NCBI GenBank assembly: GCA_013423325.1
Contig: BLJB01000154.1
Span: 34,390-98,389, forward strand
Reading direction: 5' to 3'
DNA from: Usnea hakonensis
Lineage: Eukaryota; Ascomycota; Lecanoromycetes; Lecanorales; Parmeliaceae
DNA length: 64,000 nt
Part shown: positions 12,219 to 22,946 of the stretch, one piece after another
Numbering within the stretch: the stretch's first letter is position 1
Layout of the letters: the number at the start of each line of letters is the position of its first letter
Notes under the pieces: model-generated
Database searches by the model: none
What the model was told of the DNA's origin: nothing
What the model saw: the letters and a program-made list of their open reading frames with translations, nothing else
Translations under genes and position numbers: made by a program

Positions 12219-13134
12219 ATGGCAGGTTATTCCATCATAAAGCAGCATGACCCGGAAATTGAGGAGAAAGGGTTCTTGCCAGTGGGAGGAGCTCGTCAGT
12301 CATGCAAGAGAATGACCTCGTTGATGGCCGTTGCACTCCTCGTCTCTCTCTCATTCAACGTCTATAATGTCATGTATTCCTTTCGACCCTCAGATTCAAA
12401 AGACCAGGCGCCTTCCAAATATGGTACATGGCCTTAAGACTCACCCGTCCTTTACCCAAATATTGACTCTTCTAACAGCTGGCCTATACCGAAACGTGCC
12501 CACCGAGATTGTCGAGCACACCGATTATAACAGCCCCAACCGTACCATCGAGAATGCTGCCTGGAACAGCCCCGATCTCCTACCCGAGCACGGTTTCATT
12601 GCTCTGCAGAATTCTTGGGCCGCCGCCAAAGGCCTTCCTCGCACCCAACCCTGGCCTTGGGACGACACCAAGGGCATATATATCTTGACCAGCTCGCACG
12701 AGCTCCACTGCGTGGTGAATATCACGTCTCTCGCCAGTACTGCCCGATAACGTTTGATCTGGCGTGTTCTCCGCGAGTCCATCAATCAAGCACACGACGA
12801 CCTTCCGCAGTCGTGGCCTCATCTGCATACCTTGCATTGCTTGAACGTCTTGAGGGCAAGTGTCATGTGCAACGCCGATGACACGCCTTTATATACTGGC
12901 CGTCTGCATAACGAGACGCACGTTGCGCACCCAAAAGCTGGCATCGGCAGTATCAAGATGTGTCGCAGCTGGAGTAAACTGCAGGCCTTTGCGAGAGAAC
13001 ATACGGCTTGTTGGGCGCGGGTTGGAGTTGATGATCCCGATTTCCCGGAAATCGAGAGGTTTAAATTTTGCCCGGATGGATCACGACCTTGGGAAGGACA
13101 GCCATCACTTGGGGTCTACGAAAAGGGTGACTGA
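12219..13134 (+). CDS. UstYa-family (DUF3328) oxidase-like protein
   Basis: Exons 12219-12423, 12479-12714, 12778-13134; 265 aa. There is one N-terminal transmembrane segment (MTSLMAVALLVSLSFNVYNV). Two HxxHC motifs define the family: HELHC, spliced to give HELHCVSINQAHDD, and HTLHCLNVLR followed by MCNADDTPLY. UstYa-type proteins catalyse oxidative cyclisation or hydroxylation in fungal RiPP (ustiloxin, phomopsin-like) and other toxin pathways. The second intron (63 nt, donor GTGAAT, acceptor CGCGAG) removes an in-frame TAA and keeps phase 0. The ATG was chosen just before the cytosolic segment; an in-frame ATG upstream would add 58 non-conserved residues. The neighbouring divergent P450 supports a small tailoring pair. 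Confidence 0.88.
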
Positions 13135-13471
13135 TGAGCGGGTGGTGGAGATTTGAAGTGACAGAATCCCAATTCTGGCAAATCTGTAATTTTATTCTGC
13201 TGTGAATGTTGCGGTCGCATTCACGGTGCTTCAACCCTTGTCCTGCGCTGCCGGAATCAAAGCATTTACAGCAGGTCTAAAATGAAAGGAGGGAAGCAAA
13301 TCAACATGACCAATCCCGTGCTTAATGAATGTCCGCACTACCACTCAAGTCATCATAACCGTTCTTATCCGACCCGCCAAGTCCTCAATACTGCTTGAAC
13401 CACCCTTCATCCAAGCCTGCCCAACCAAACTCGACTCTCTCCGCTCCTATGATTCCATCCCTCCGCTCTAC

Positions 13472-13653
13472 TTAAATTCCAAAAGATGAGTAGGGCCCTC
13501 TCCTTCGACTGCAGGAGCGACCTCTGCAACACGTCAGAACATGTTCCGCCACGACAAAAAATAACATCAAACTTCTTACCCGCGCTCCCCTGTGTAACCA
13601 GGGGGTCTGGCGAGGACTGCCACGAAGAAGAGCATGATAGTATAGAGCTTCAT
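13472..13653 (-). CDS. Tiny secreted-peptide gene (41 aa), possible RiPP precursor
   Basis: Exons 13653-13580 and 13523-13472, with a 56-nt intron (donor GTAAGA, acceptor TTGCAG). The predicted peptide starts with MKLYTIMLFFVAVLA, a convincing signal peptide. It continues with RPPGYTGERG and a short basic tail containing SRRRG, ending in GPYSSFGI. The basic triplet would be a natural Kex2-type cleavage site releasing the octapeptide GPYSSFGI. A TATAAATA box and a long CT-rich leader precede the ATG, as in strongly expressed secreted-protein genes. It lies convergent to the UstYa-like gene. No homologue was recognised. A second acceptor (CTGCAG, seven nt spacing class) would shorten the tail but keep the same ending. 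It could also be a chance ORF. Confidence 0.42.
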
Positions 13654-13815
13654 GGCGGGAGAAAGGGATGCTAAAGAGGAGAGAGACCGGTGATATTCTA
13701 TTCTTCTCTTCTCTTTTGCACCTCCGAAAACAGGCGTAGGAGAACGGAGACGACGAGGCCGAAATAGACAGTAGCCAAATGGTGTAAAGAAAGAAGAAGG
13801 ACCGGTAGGTTTCGT

Positions 13816-13823
13816 TATTTATA
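13816..13823 (-). promoter_or_regulatory. TATA box of the small secreted-peptide gene
   Basis: TATAAATA on the minus strand, 163 nt before the ATG, followed by a pyrimidine-rich leader. Confidence 0.45.
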
Positions 13824-14571
13824 CGCGGGAATGCACTACATGACGCAGACACGCGCGTGGCATAGGAGATGATATCACATACAGGAGCACTTATGCTCAG
13901 CACCATCATGGAACCACTTCTTGCTTTAACCGATGCCTTGCATAGAGAATCCCAGCACCGTATGGCCGTATCGTGGGACCTTACTGCAGACATGATGACC
14001 TGAGTGGAGGAGCGTGGGCCCGTCCATCACAAACCCCTATCAAATATAGGCCCCCTTTCGTGAGACATTTATGCTGCTGCTCCTACTGCATGGGGTTCGA
14101 AGCGGATTTTTAGCGCTGCAAGTTGATGTTCGGTTATCCGGTTACTGGGTACTGCGTCGAGCCTTGCATCTTCTTTGGGAAAAGATTTTCATAACACAAC
14201 AGATTTTCTCATGATTGACAGTAAGGCCGTAAGGGAGAAACTCAATTGGGGAGGGTGGCATTACCTTACCCTTATGCAAACGCCCGGCGCCCGCAGCCCG
14301 CTAGTCCCCGACTCCTGCAAATGCAACATTCCCCCAATCAATCACTCACCCGTGAGCTTAGCTAAGGCCAAAGTACCTAGATATGCAGCTTTGTAATCCT
14401 TTTCCCGACTCGACTCTAGCTTCCTTCCATCCCAACCCACATTTCACCCGCACCCGTGCTGCTTCTCTCTCTTCTTCTCCTTCATTCCATCAATCATCAA
14501 CGACTTGAAATTCCCCACTCCCCGTCTCGTCCAATCCTGATTGACACAGGATTACCACCCTCACCAAAGCC
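13824..14571. other. Intergenic
   Basis: The promoter sides of the mini-peptide gene and the SAT4-type gene. A CT-rich stretch just before 14572 looks like the leader of the latter. No further gene was recognised. Confidence 0.5.
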
Positions 14572-16014
14572 ATGTCCGACTCATCGTCCCCTGGCGGTCT
14601 CGACGCTGTTTGCGGCATATTCCTCGCCCTCTCCATAGTGATCGTCGGTCTCCGCTTCTACACTCGCCGCATGCAGAAGTTACCCGTGGGCATTGATGAC
14701 TGTGCCATGCTGCCTTGTGTGGTATGTCCATTCAGGGTAACATGCCAAGATGATGTATCTCTAAATCAGCTCCAAGGTATTGTACTTTGGCGCAGCCACA
14801 GTAGTGTTCCTTGGTGAGAATCCTTCTCCGCCAATGCTTCATATGGGCTAAGGTCGTCGATAGGGGTGAACGACAAGGTGTTTGGCTATGCGACATCCGA
14901 CTTTACTGAGATCCAGGTTGTGGACATGGCAAAGCGATCAGCCCAGGTACTGCTTGTTCAGGGTATTCGGCGACTTCTCACTGATCGGACACAGATGCAA
15001 GTAGCCTGGGACATACTCTCAACCTGTGCTCTCGCCTGCATAAAGATCAGCGCCATCTTCTTCTATCGACGCATCTTTTGTGTGTCCGGCAATAAAACAT
15101 ATTTCAGCATCGCGACCCTGGCTACTGCGATAATCGTTTCCCTCTGGCTTGTGGCATTCTTACTCCTTACCGGCTTCCAATGCGGTTCTCACTTTTCAGC
15201 ATTGTGGAACGGAACCTATGTCAAGTACTGTACGGTCTCCTTCCAGTTTCTGTACGGCTTGGTAATCTCCGACTTTCTTCTTGACGTCTGGATCCTTGCG
15301 CTTCCGGTTCCTCCGGTGAGTCCTCTGGACGCAATGTGCTTCTATGACATTCACATTAAGGCTTTTGTTTCCAGATTCTTAAGCTCCACACCACGAATCG
15401 GCGAAAATTTGCAATCATGGGAGTCTTCTTGCTTGCGTTTGTGTAGGTGCCCTTCGCGCAAAACTCCAATGTATCTTGCTCACAGTCCACAGCGGTTTGG
15501 GAGCCTCTATCGCTCGAATGACCATCTACATTCAGATCCTAACCGGTAGGAGATATCCCTTCCTTTCTTACTTTAGATACTAACTCACAGCCCAGCCGGC
15601 CCCGAAGCACTAATCAAATACGACGAAGAAGGTATAGCCCTCTCACTCTGCCCAACTAAGCCATTGACTCACAGCATCCTAGTCACCATCACCAAAGCTC
15701 TCTACTTCTCCATGCTCGAAGCCGGCATGTCTCTCGTCGCAGTCAACCTTCCCTCCCTCTCATTCCTCATGAGCAAGCAAGCGCTCCGGATCTCAGTGCA
15801 CAGCCTCCGCAGCGTCTTCTCATTACAGTCCTCGGCTTCTTCGAGCCGTCCAACGGCGGGCAACGATGTTTCACACGGGGTGTCAAAAGGTGATGTAAAA
15901 GATAGCTTTTCGACGTCCTCACGCTCCAACCTCGCTCGCCACACCAACCGCGAGGCATATGAGCGCTTTGAAATGCACGATCAAGACGCGTTCGATGCCG
16001 AGAAAGGCGTGTGA
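14572..16014 (+). CDS. Rhodopsin-domain (SAT4/PTH11-type) membrane protein
   Basis: Seven-exon model: 14572-14721, 14777-14813, 14864-14946, 14995-15315, 15375-15442, 15493-15545, 15596-16014; 376 aa, all phases consistent. It has several hydrophobic helices (LDAVCGIFLALSIVIVGLRF; LATAIIVSLWLVAFLLLTGF; VISDFLLDVWILALPVP; GVFLLAFVGLGASIARM). Family marks include LRFYTRR, AWDILSTCALACIKISAIFFYRRIF and ILKLHTTNRRKFAIMG. These belong to the fungal rhodopsin-domain family, often GPCR-like and of unknown ligand. A 43-nt GT..AG stretch at 15637-15679 looks like an intron, but removing it would create an immediate stop; I left it in the exon. The cytosolic tail is Ser-rich. Confidence 0.82.
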
Positions 16015-16835
16015 ATGCGGAGCTGCATAGGGAGCACGGGAAATGTTGAACGATCGTCATGAGTATGAGGAAAGAGAGAAAGCCATTCTTCACAACTTCT
16101 GGCCATGAAGTCCCGGGTAGCTCCAAATGTTACAAAATCTCAATAGGACTTTGCTCATTATCTATTCCCGTCGAATTAGCTAGCAAGATCTTTCCAAAAT
16201 GTAGTTCGATAGGCCACAGATATCTTGTCCTGAAAGTTTTGCATCCAAGTTTCCTTAGCCGTAGCCGATTTTCCGTGGACCCGGTAAAAAACACCCCTCA
16301 GCTGATGGACCTTCGTGCCTCAACTGCCAAGATACGGATCCCACAACACAGGTCAAAAGTCATTCCTTGTCGCCAACGGAATTCACACTCGAAAGACCGG
16401 CCATGTCATTATCAAATCATCTGATCCATAAAGATTTCCGAGCTCCCTTCTCGTCTCACTTATTCTTCAATCTTACAAATCTCTCTCACAACATCAGCAC
16501 AGACAAACCTGAACGACCCCACTTTTTGCAACTCAACGTCATAAAAACTACTGATAGTATAGTCTCTGGAACCGTCATGGTCAATATCCAGGCCCGGCAA
16601 AAACCGGGAAATCTTTCCCGACAAACGACTCCATCGATTTCCTCTCCAGAAGATCCAGTTCAGAGAGAGACAAGAATGACGAGGGACCCGTTGAGGCACT
16701 TTAGCAACGGGAACGGCTCGAAAGCTTCTTGCAATTGATCCTCTATTTTGGTAGGCGCTCTGATAGAAGCTGTAGAGACACCTCGTATGTATTGAAGTCC
16801 ATGGATCCCCGACTCCTTGAAAAGTTCAGCACATG
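16015..16835. other. Intergenic between convergent genes
   Basis: The 3' flanks of the SAT4-type and HET genes. Short open frames on both strands have no recognisable features. Confidence 0.5.
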
Positions 16836-18455
16836 TTAATCCACACACCACTGCTGGTCATCCGGCGTTATAGGGCCCATGATACCATGATGGCCACTAA
16901 ATATCATCCCCACAATAGCTCCAAAGAGGACGTCGTGATCTTTACCCGAGGTATCTCTCGCAGTAGACATTGCTACACCATTTTCCGAGCTTGCAGCAAT
17001 ACGGTAGATTTCCGGCTTGAGGGTGTCAAAAACCGCTCTGTATTCGGGCGACTCCATATGAATTCCATTCTTCTCCATAGTTGCCAATTGCTTCGCCGGA
17101 GCGCTCTCGGTGAGCTTTTGCGCGCAACGATATGCAGCTTCAAACATCTCGCAGGAAGCTTTCAGAAGCTCGGCTACTTGGATATGCATGTATGATCGAA
17201 CGTACTTCACGTCTTCGTTTTCACGACTAAGTCTGGTTATGAGCGCGGTACTCGTCACTGGAAAGTCATCTGGCCGATTGTTGAGGCTCAAGACCCATAA
17301 ATTCGTATAACTTCGCATAACGCCGCTAAACTTTTCCTGGGTTAAGTAGTCCCCCAGCGCGCTAGGCCATCGACGACGTACAAAATACCAACACCCTTTA
17401 TGATCTCTCATATAGAAGCAGTCCTGACCCAAGGAAAGTCCCCATGGACACGTAGGTAACCATTTTGGGGTTTGGGGGAATGAAATGGGACAGCCGCAGA
17501 GTCGAACCATTAGGCCATGCTGAGTTGGGATTCCTTGGTTCTCTCCCTCCCGCATCGTATACATGAATGGGTTTTCATCCTCGTAGTCAAGCATCGAGGA
17601 TGGTGCCCACCTGTAACCTTCTTCTCTAAGTCTAGATCCAAGGCGAAATAGTATATCTATAGGTATTCCACGAACAGCGGTAGGCATCAACGACCACATC
17701 CTATGAATTCGAGTCTCCTCGGACCCATCTAAAATTGCGGTAACATCAAGTCCAAGCAGGGCGCCAACTAGCAAGGGTTCGTCTGAAGAGACACTGACTG
17801 ATCTGTCTTGAAGTGCTGCATCCACTGTACCTAGGTCAGCACCTAGGTCACTGCGATCGCGATCGAAGAAAGTCGTGAAAGAGAGTATTCGTGAAAGGAT
17901 AGCTATAACTAGCTCTCCTCGACTCAAATCGTCCGCCAATCTATTCATCTGCTTCTTTATGGGTTGAAGGTTGATTGGCTGATCACAAAACTGAAACCAC
18001 AGTCGTCCTTTAACGGCAGGCAAAGCACCTTCTTGCAAGGTCCACAGCCGACGCATCCACCCGGAAATAAGTATCCTGGCACAAATCTCTTCCGGGCCCA
18101 TGCTCTCGCTTTCGTACGGTTGTAAAGATGCGTCTAGAACTAAGACACTCGTGGCTTGTTCGTAGATTTCCTTCATGTGGGCTAAGACTTGATTTCTAGC
18201 CCATGGTGGATTTATAGGGCAGCACAGAGTATCGCACCAGAGTAAGAGCTCAGTCGCAGGACTTTGTAGGCTCAGTCGCGCCCTAAGGCTCCGAGTAAGG
18301 TTACTCAAATTGAGTAGCTGACATCGAGGCAGTGAATTAACTTTAGGGTTTCCCAAACCATCTGCCCATACATGAGACAGAGCAACGTAGTGAGTATCGG
18401 GCTGATAAGCTACTATGTCCAGAGAAAGATCATCCAACGCTTTGCTTAACAACAA
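16836..18455 (-). pseudogene. HET-domain (heterokaryon incompatibility-like) gene, N-terminus missing
   Basis: An open frame of about 539 codons carries the HET signature. Motif 1 is YVALSHVWADGLGNP. The central region is LLLWCDTLCCPINPPWARNQ with HMKEIYEQATSVLVLDA. Motif 3 is MRRLWTLQEG. HET proteins act in non-self recognition and can trigger cell death. The frame has no ATG before the HET domain; it opens with TTG just after possible acceptor sites near 18460-18475. Members of this subfamily usually carry about 300 residues before the HET motif. I could not find that part in 18456-19200. Either distant, unrecognised exons exist or the gene is truncated. The C-terminal part is intact to a TAG/TGA-type end at 16836. 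Confidence 0.72.
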
Positions 18456-19230
18456 GCCTCCCGCGCACTATAGCGTAGAGCCCCTCATCTAAGCAAGGTT
18501 AAGCTTTCGCTATGGTCGGCCGGCGCCTCCTGCTGAACCTTTTTAGCTCGCCCTAAAGTAAATTACTCCTTACTTACTCCGGAGTCTTTTGTGCTTTTAT
18601 ACGACCGATATAAAAGAACGACAACTAGCAACTCCGCCATTGGATCAGCGCCATGAAGAATCGAATCTAATATGAATTAAGAAGCCAACTCGAAGATATA
18701 CACACCTAATTCGTCAACCTACATCTACTTCTTTGGTCCTTCCTCTCCACCCCCCATCATGGCTCTGTGAAGGATTGCGCCAACTCCCGGTACACCATTA
18801 TGAGACTTTATGTCCCGAGCAAAATCTATCGTCTGTGAAGGTTGCATGATACGATATCGACTGTCGGAAGCACGAGAGTCGTCATTTGAAGCAGCACTTC
18901 CAGCGCAAAAGTACTAAGGAAATGGAAGACAATAAGCTTAACGAGGAGAATCTAAATCAAGGTACAGGCCCACGTCCTGGATGACAGCTCAAGTCTAAGA
19001 CAATTGACTGGACAGATTGCGTTTGAGAGGTTCGAAGGAGAGGCAATTAGAAGCGCTGTACACGCTCGCTCTTGCGCGAATTTTAAGCATCAGTCTGGTT
19101 CCGTTCTTGTCCTTATGCATGAGACTGCCCTAGAAATAAAAGCCGATTGCTTGGGGGCATCCTGATACCAGCTGCCTTATCGGTCAATTCCAGGGTTAGG
19201 GTTCGAGGTTCGATGTGGTAAGGTACAGGT
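18456..19230. other. Expected HET N-terminal region, not recognised
   Basis: The sequence upstream of the HET frame, between it and the DHCR24-like gene. No coding segment similar to HET N-termini was found in any frame. Short telomere-like text (GGGTTAGGGTT) near 19193-19203 is too brief to interpret. Confidence 0.4.
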
Positions 19231-20847
19231 ATGGCTCAGCTGCTTTCTCTGTGCAACCCAAGTCGGCTCTCTTCCCACCTTGTTCACAAAAGCAGTCGCT
19301 GCCTCTCCATCGCTGCACAACAGGCCATGTCTCATAATCACGATAGAGCCGTTGAGTGCATTGCAACCAAGGTGCGCGAGTTCTACGATCGAAAGGAGAA
19401 GTTTCGGATCTACCATGGCTCCACAAATAGTACCCGGCCGCTTGCACTTACACGCAACAACTATGTAGACACGAGCCCCCTCTCGCACGTTCTCAAGATA
19501 AATACGGAGGACCGGACCGCTGTGGTCGAGCCGAACGTCCCAATGGATAGGCTGGTGGAGGAGACGATGAAATACGGCTTGATCCCACCTGTCGTGATGG
19601 AATTCCCTGGCATTACGGTCGGAGGCGGCTACGCGGGCACGTCCGGGGAGAGTAGCTCTTTCAAGCATGGATTTTTCGACCGCACCATCAACAGTGTACA
19701 AATGGTGCTCGCGAATGGGAACGTGGTCGAATGCTCGGACAGAGAGAATGCCGATCTTTTCCACGGAGCGGCCGGTGCGGTTGGCAGTTTAGGCGTCACG
19801 ACTCGGATCGAACTTCGACTTCGCGAGGCGAAGAAGTACATTCAGATTGTGTACCATCCAATTTCCAGCGTTGCTGAAGCTACTCAAACGATCCAGGAGG
19901 TGATTGCTGACCCCGAAGTCGACCATGTTGATGGTATCCTCTACTCCAAAACCAAAGGCGTAATCATGACAGGCCGCATGACAAACTCCCGAGAAAATAA
20001 CGCTCCAATTGTTCGCTTCAGCGATGCCAAAGACCCATGGTTCTATCTCCACGTAAAGGATGTGATATCGGACAAGAAAGGTCCAGTTACAGAGCTAATT
20101 CCACTAGCGGAGTACCTCTTCCGGTACGATCGTGGCGGCTTCTGGGTCGGAGCACTCGCCTTTGACTACTTCAAGGTACCTTTCAATCACGTCACGCGCC
20201 GGTGGCTAGACGATTTTCTGCATACTAGGATGATGTACGCAGGACTGCACGCCAGTGAACAATCCAAGAAAGCAATAGTCCAGGATCTGGCATTACCATA
20301 TCCAAGCGTCGAACCCTTTATCGACTACACGGACAAAACTTTCGGTATATGGCCGCTCTGGCTCTGCCCACTACGTCAGAGTCCCGCACCAACCATGCAC
20401 CCCCACCTCAAACCCCCAGCCCCAACCAACGACGTTCCAGACCCAATGCTCAACATCGGCCTCTACGGCTGGGGCCCCTCCCAACCCGCCAAATTCCTCC
20501 AAGCAAACCGTGATCTCGAGCGCAAAGCGCGCGAGCTAGGCAGCATGAAGTGGCTCTACGCGCACACATACTACAGCGAATCAGAGTTCTGGGCCATCTA
20601 CGACCGGCAATGGTACGACACGCTGCGCGCCAAGTACGACGCGACATCGCTGCCGAGCGTCTACGACAAGGTCAGGGCGGATCCGGATGCCGGCACACAG
20701 GCGTTTGGGAGTCGTTTGGTTTCGAGACTGAAGGGCGTGTGGCCCGTTGGGGGCATCTATGGCATCAAGGGGGCGATTGAGAGCGGGACGTACCGCCAGG
20801 CTAGAGCGTCGGGGTGGAAGTCAAATGGGGGAGAGGATGTGATATGA
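19231..20847 (+). CDS. FAD-binding oxidoreductase, delta(24)-sterol reductase (DHCR24/DWF1)-like
   Basis: A single exon of 538 aa. The N-terminal FAD-binding type 4 (PCMH) domain is clear: LKINTEDRTAVVEPNVPMDRLVEETMKYGL, written in parts, then FPGITVGGGYAGTSGESSSFKHGFFD and GAAGAVGSLGVTTRIEL. The C-terminal half (RGGFWVGALAF; IWPLWLCPLRQ; LYAHTYYSESEFW; WYDTLRAKYDA) matches the DHCR24/diminuto layout. Such enzymes reduce the C24 double bond of sterols; fungal paralogues are of uncertain substrate. Translation may start at 19231 or at the later Met at 19327; the extra 32 residues are basic and Ser-rich and could be a targeting peptide. No intron is needed. Confidence 0.85.
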   Translation: MAQLLSLCNPSRLSSHLVHKSSRCLSIAAQQAMSHNHDRAVECIATKVREFYDRKEKFRIYHGSTNSTRPLALTRNNYVDTSPLSHVLKINTEDRTAVVEPNVPMDRLVEETMKYGLIPPVVMEFPGITVGGGYAGTSGESSSFKHGFFDRTINSVQMVLANGNVVECSDRENADLFHGAAGAVGSLGVTTRIELRLREAKKYIQIVYHPISSVAEATQTIQEVIADPEVDHVDGILYSKTKGVIMTGRMTNSRENNAPIVRFSDAKDPWFYLHVKDVISDKKGPVTELIPLAEYLFRYDRGGFWVGALAFDYFKVPFNHVTRRWLDDFLHTRMMYAGLHASEQSKKAIVQDLALPYPSVEPFIDYTDKTFGIWPLWLCPLRQSPAPTMHPHLKPPAPTNDVPDPMLNIGLYGWGPSQPAKFLQANRDLERKARELGSMKWLYAHTYYSESEFWAIYDRQWYDTLRAKYDATSLPSVYDKVRADPDAGTQAFGSRLVSRLKGVWPVGGIYGIKGAIESGTYRQARASGWKSNGGEDVI

Positions 20848-21758
20848 TTGGGCCGAGATTGTGTATCAGTTGGATATATGTTGTTCTGTGAAGCGAAAAG
20901 GATCTCATGACGACTCAGCAGTGGAGGCTGGGAGCGTATCCCAAACAACAAAACAAACGGTATCGCATCTAGTCAGAAAAAAAAGCTTACAATCATCTCT
21001 TCTCCAGGCACCAAGCCACCGTATTCACTACTTAAAACTTTCTCATACAATGAACATTTGAATCAAGTACCCAAAGCAGCCAGCCATTTACATTCTCTTT
21101 GCGAAGGAAAAGAGAAGGTGTGGGCCCAGGAACCCGCCCAAACAACCACCAAACATACTCCCTTAGCCCTAGCACGTACCCAATATCAACAGACAGACAC
21201 AACATTAAACTACCAACGCATTCAAACCACGCTCTTGGTGCGACGTCACCCTGGCCGTCGAACAGAGAGATTTTCTCTGTCAACGTAGACGTTTTCTAGG
21301 CTTTGATACTGGATGGAGACTCTATACCTAGCTAGCAAAAGGGAAGGGGATTGGATAGTCACTGGATTACAAGTAGAGAGTCAATGGCGGCATGAAAGAG
21401 GTCTTGGGTGATGGTTTGGAGTACAGGTAATCGTTCCCCCTGCATACCATTTGCTACCGCTCATATAGCGAATAGTACGCCTGGTGAAATGATTAGTCTG
21501 TTTCCAGCTCCAAAGTACGAGACTGCTCGTCGGCTATAACATCAGCCGTATCTAAAGAACGCGCGGGCCCAGCAACGCGGATGTCTGGCGCATCAACAAC
21601 CCGTAATGTAATGAACATAGCCCCCCTTCGCAAGCGGCTCTGAAAGCTCTTGTCGCATAAAGCGAGCCCCCACCACTGTCGACGTCAGGACTTCTCTCCT
21701 CGCTATACTTGAGCGTCGAGCGCGCCTCATCGACAGTCCGTGCAGGTTTTCGAGAACA
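20848..21758. other. Intergenic
   Basis: The 3' flank of the oxidoreductase gene and the promoter of the secreted-protein gene. Short overlapping frames only; no gene was recognised. Confidence 0.5.
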
Positions 21759-22946
21759 ATGACGACGGTCTCCAGCTTCATGTGTCTGTTCGTTTGCTGC
21801 TTTGCCTCGACGCTTCTCGCGAAACCTTTGGTAGCAGTCAGCGACCAGACGCTCCAGTCTGACCTAAATGATGTCCGGCAGCCTCCTCAATCGCTGAATT
21901 TGAATCTGGTTTCTACTCCAAAGCCATCTGTGCTGAACACATCTCTATCCAAGGACGCAGTAATCAAGTGCGATGGTGATGATTACGGAATCAATCCCGA
22001 CGTCGGCGACTGCACAAGCGCAGTTGCGCATCAATCAGCTGGGCGGACTCTGATCAGATTCGGACAACGTGACAGCGTCAGCACGAACAAATTTTTCCCT
22101 CTACCGTACAGACTGATGGGTGGTTTGTGGTCCCAGAGATGACCTCACTCACTGATTCCATTGCGTTCATGTGTCAAGCTAATATATATTCTGGAAGACG
22201 AAGCGCTGTGTTACTTGCAACCAGTACTGCTCGACGGGGCCGAGTTTGGCAGCGCCACTCTGAGTCAACTGCGCGAGGCGGCGTCTGATCTACTCCTGAG
22301 TTGTGCATCGAGAGCGCGACAGGGAGGGATTGCTACCCACTTCAGTATGTCAAAAGAACATCACGATTGAGAAAGTTTGGTGATTGTGCATTGCAACGGA
22401 TACTGACTGGTTTCAGGCAGCGATGACAATCTTGCCCTCGTCCTCGGCAAATACCAGTCTGATGTGGAATGTCGAGGTAGTCTTCCATCTTGGAAATCAT
22501 GTACGGACATACTGAGCGGCATGCCTGCATCACAAAACCCGCTGGTGTTTGGTCCGGAAACAGATCCGCAAGCCCAAATCCAATTACCGTATTTTATCGA
22601 GTCTGGTAAGCCGTCAAATTGTGATCAGCTTGGAATTTCTAATTGATGTTTGGGTGGAGATGACAGGAAGTGTCTTGTTCGCATTTGGTATACGAAACGC
22701 GAGTCAGACACCGCTTCCTGGTACAGTATGTGGGAGGCTATAACTGCTGTATATTCAGTCTGCCTCAGACAGAAGGAAGGGGGTATTGTTAGAGGGCTTG
22801 GTTAGTGACAAACCCGGAAATAAGGATTCCAGAATAACACTGGCTGACAGCTGTTTGCAGGCGAACATGGTAATCTTTTTCTTACCATAACATCTCCGGT
22901 AGGCTCTTTGAGCAACATGTCGCTTGAAAATACGACTTATCAATGA
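21759..22946 (+). CDS. Two-lobed cysteine-containing secreted protein
   Basis: Exons 21759-22119, 22198-22344, 22417-22605, 22660-22800, 22861-22946; 307 aa. The signal peptide is MTTVSSFMCLFVCCFASTLLA. Two similar lobes follow. Lobe A has CDGDDYGIN, then FGQRDS, then PLPYRLM, then LCYLQP, then LLLSC, then RQGGI. Lobe B has ECRGSLPSWKSC, then FGPETD, then QLPYFIES, then KCLVRIW, then YSVCLRQKEGGI, then NLFLTI. I recall this architecture from many secreted Pezizomycotina proteins of unknown function, some encoded next to chitinase genes; that link is from memory. All four introns are phase 1 and fall at matching places in the two lobes. The final exon ends at TGA. Secretion is well supported; function is unknown. 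Confidence 0.8.

Noticed and set aside
13472..13993. 173-codon minus-strand open frame
   Set aside because: It reads through the intron and promoter of the mini-peptide gene in another frame; the TATA box lies inside it.
19193..19203. Telomere-like GGGTTAGGGTT
   Set aside because: Less than two repeat units; expected by chance.
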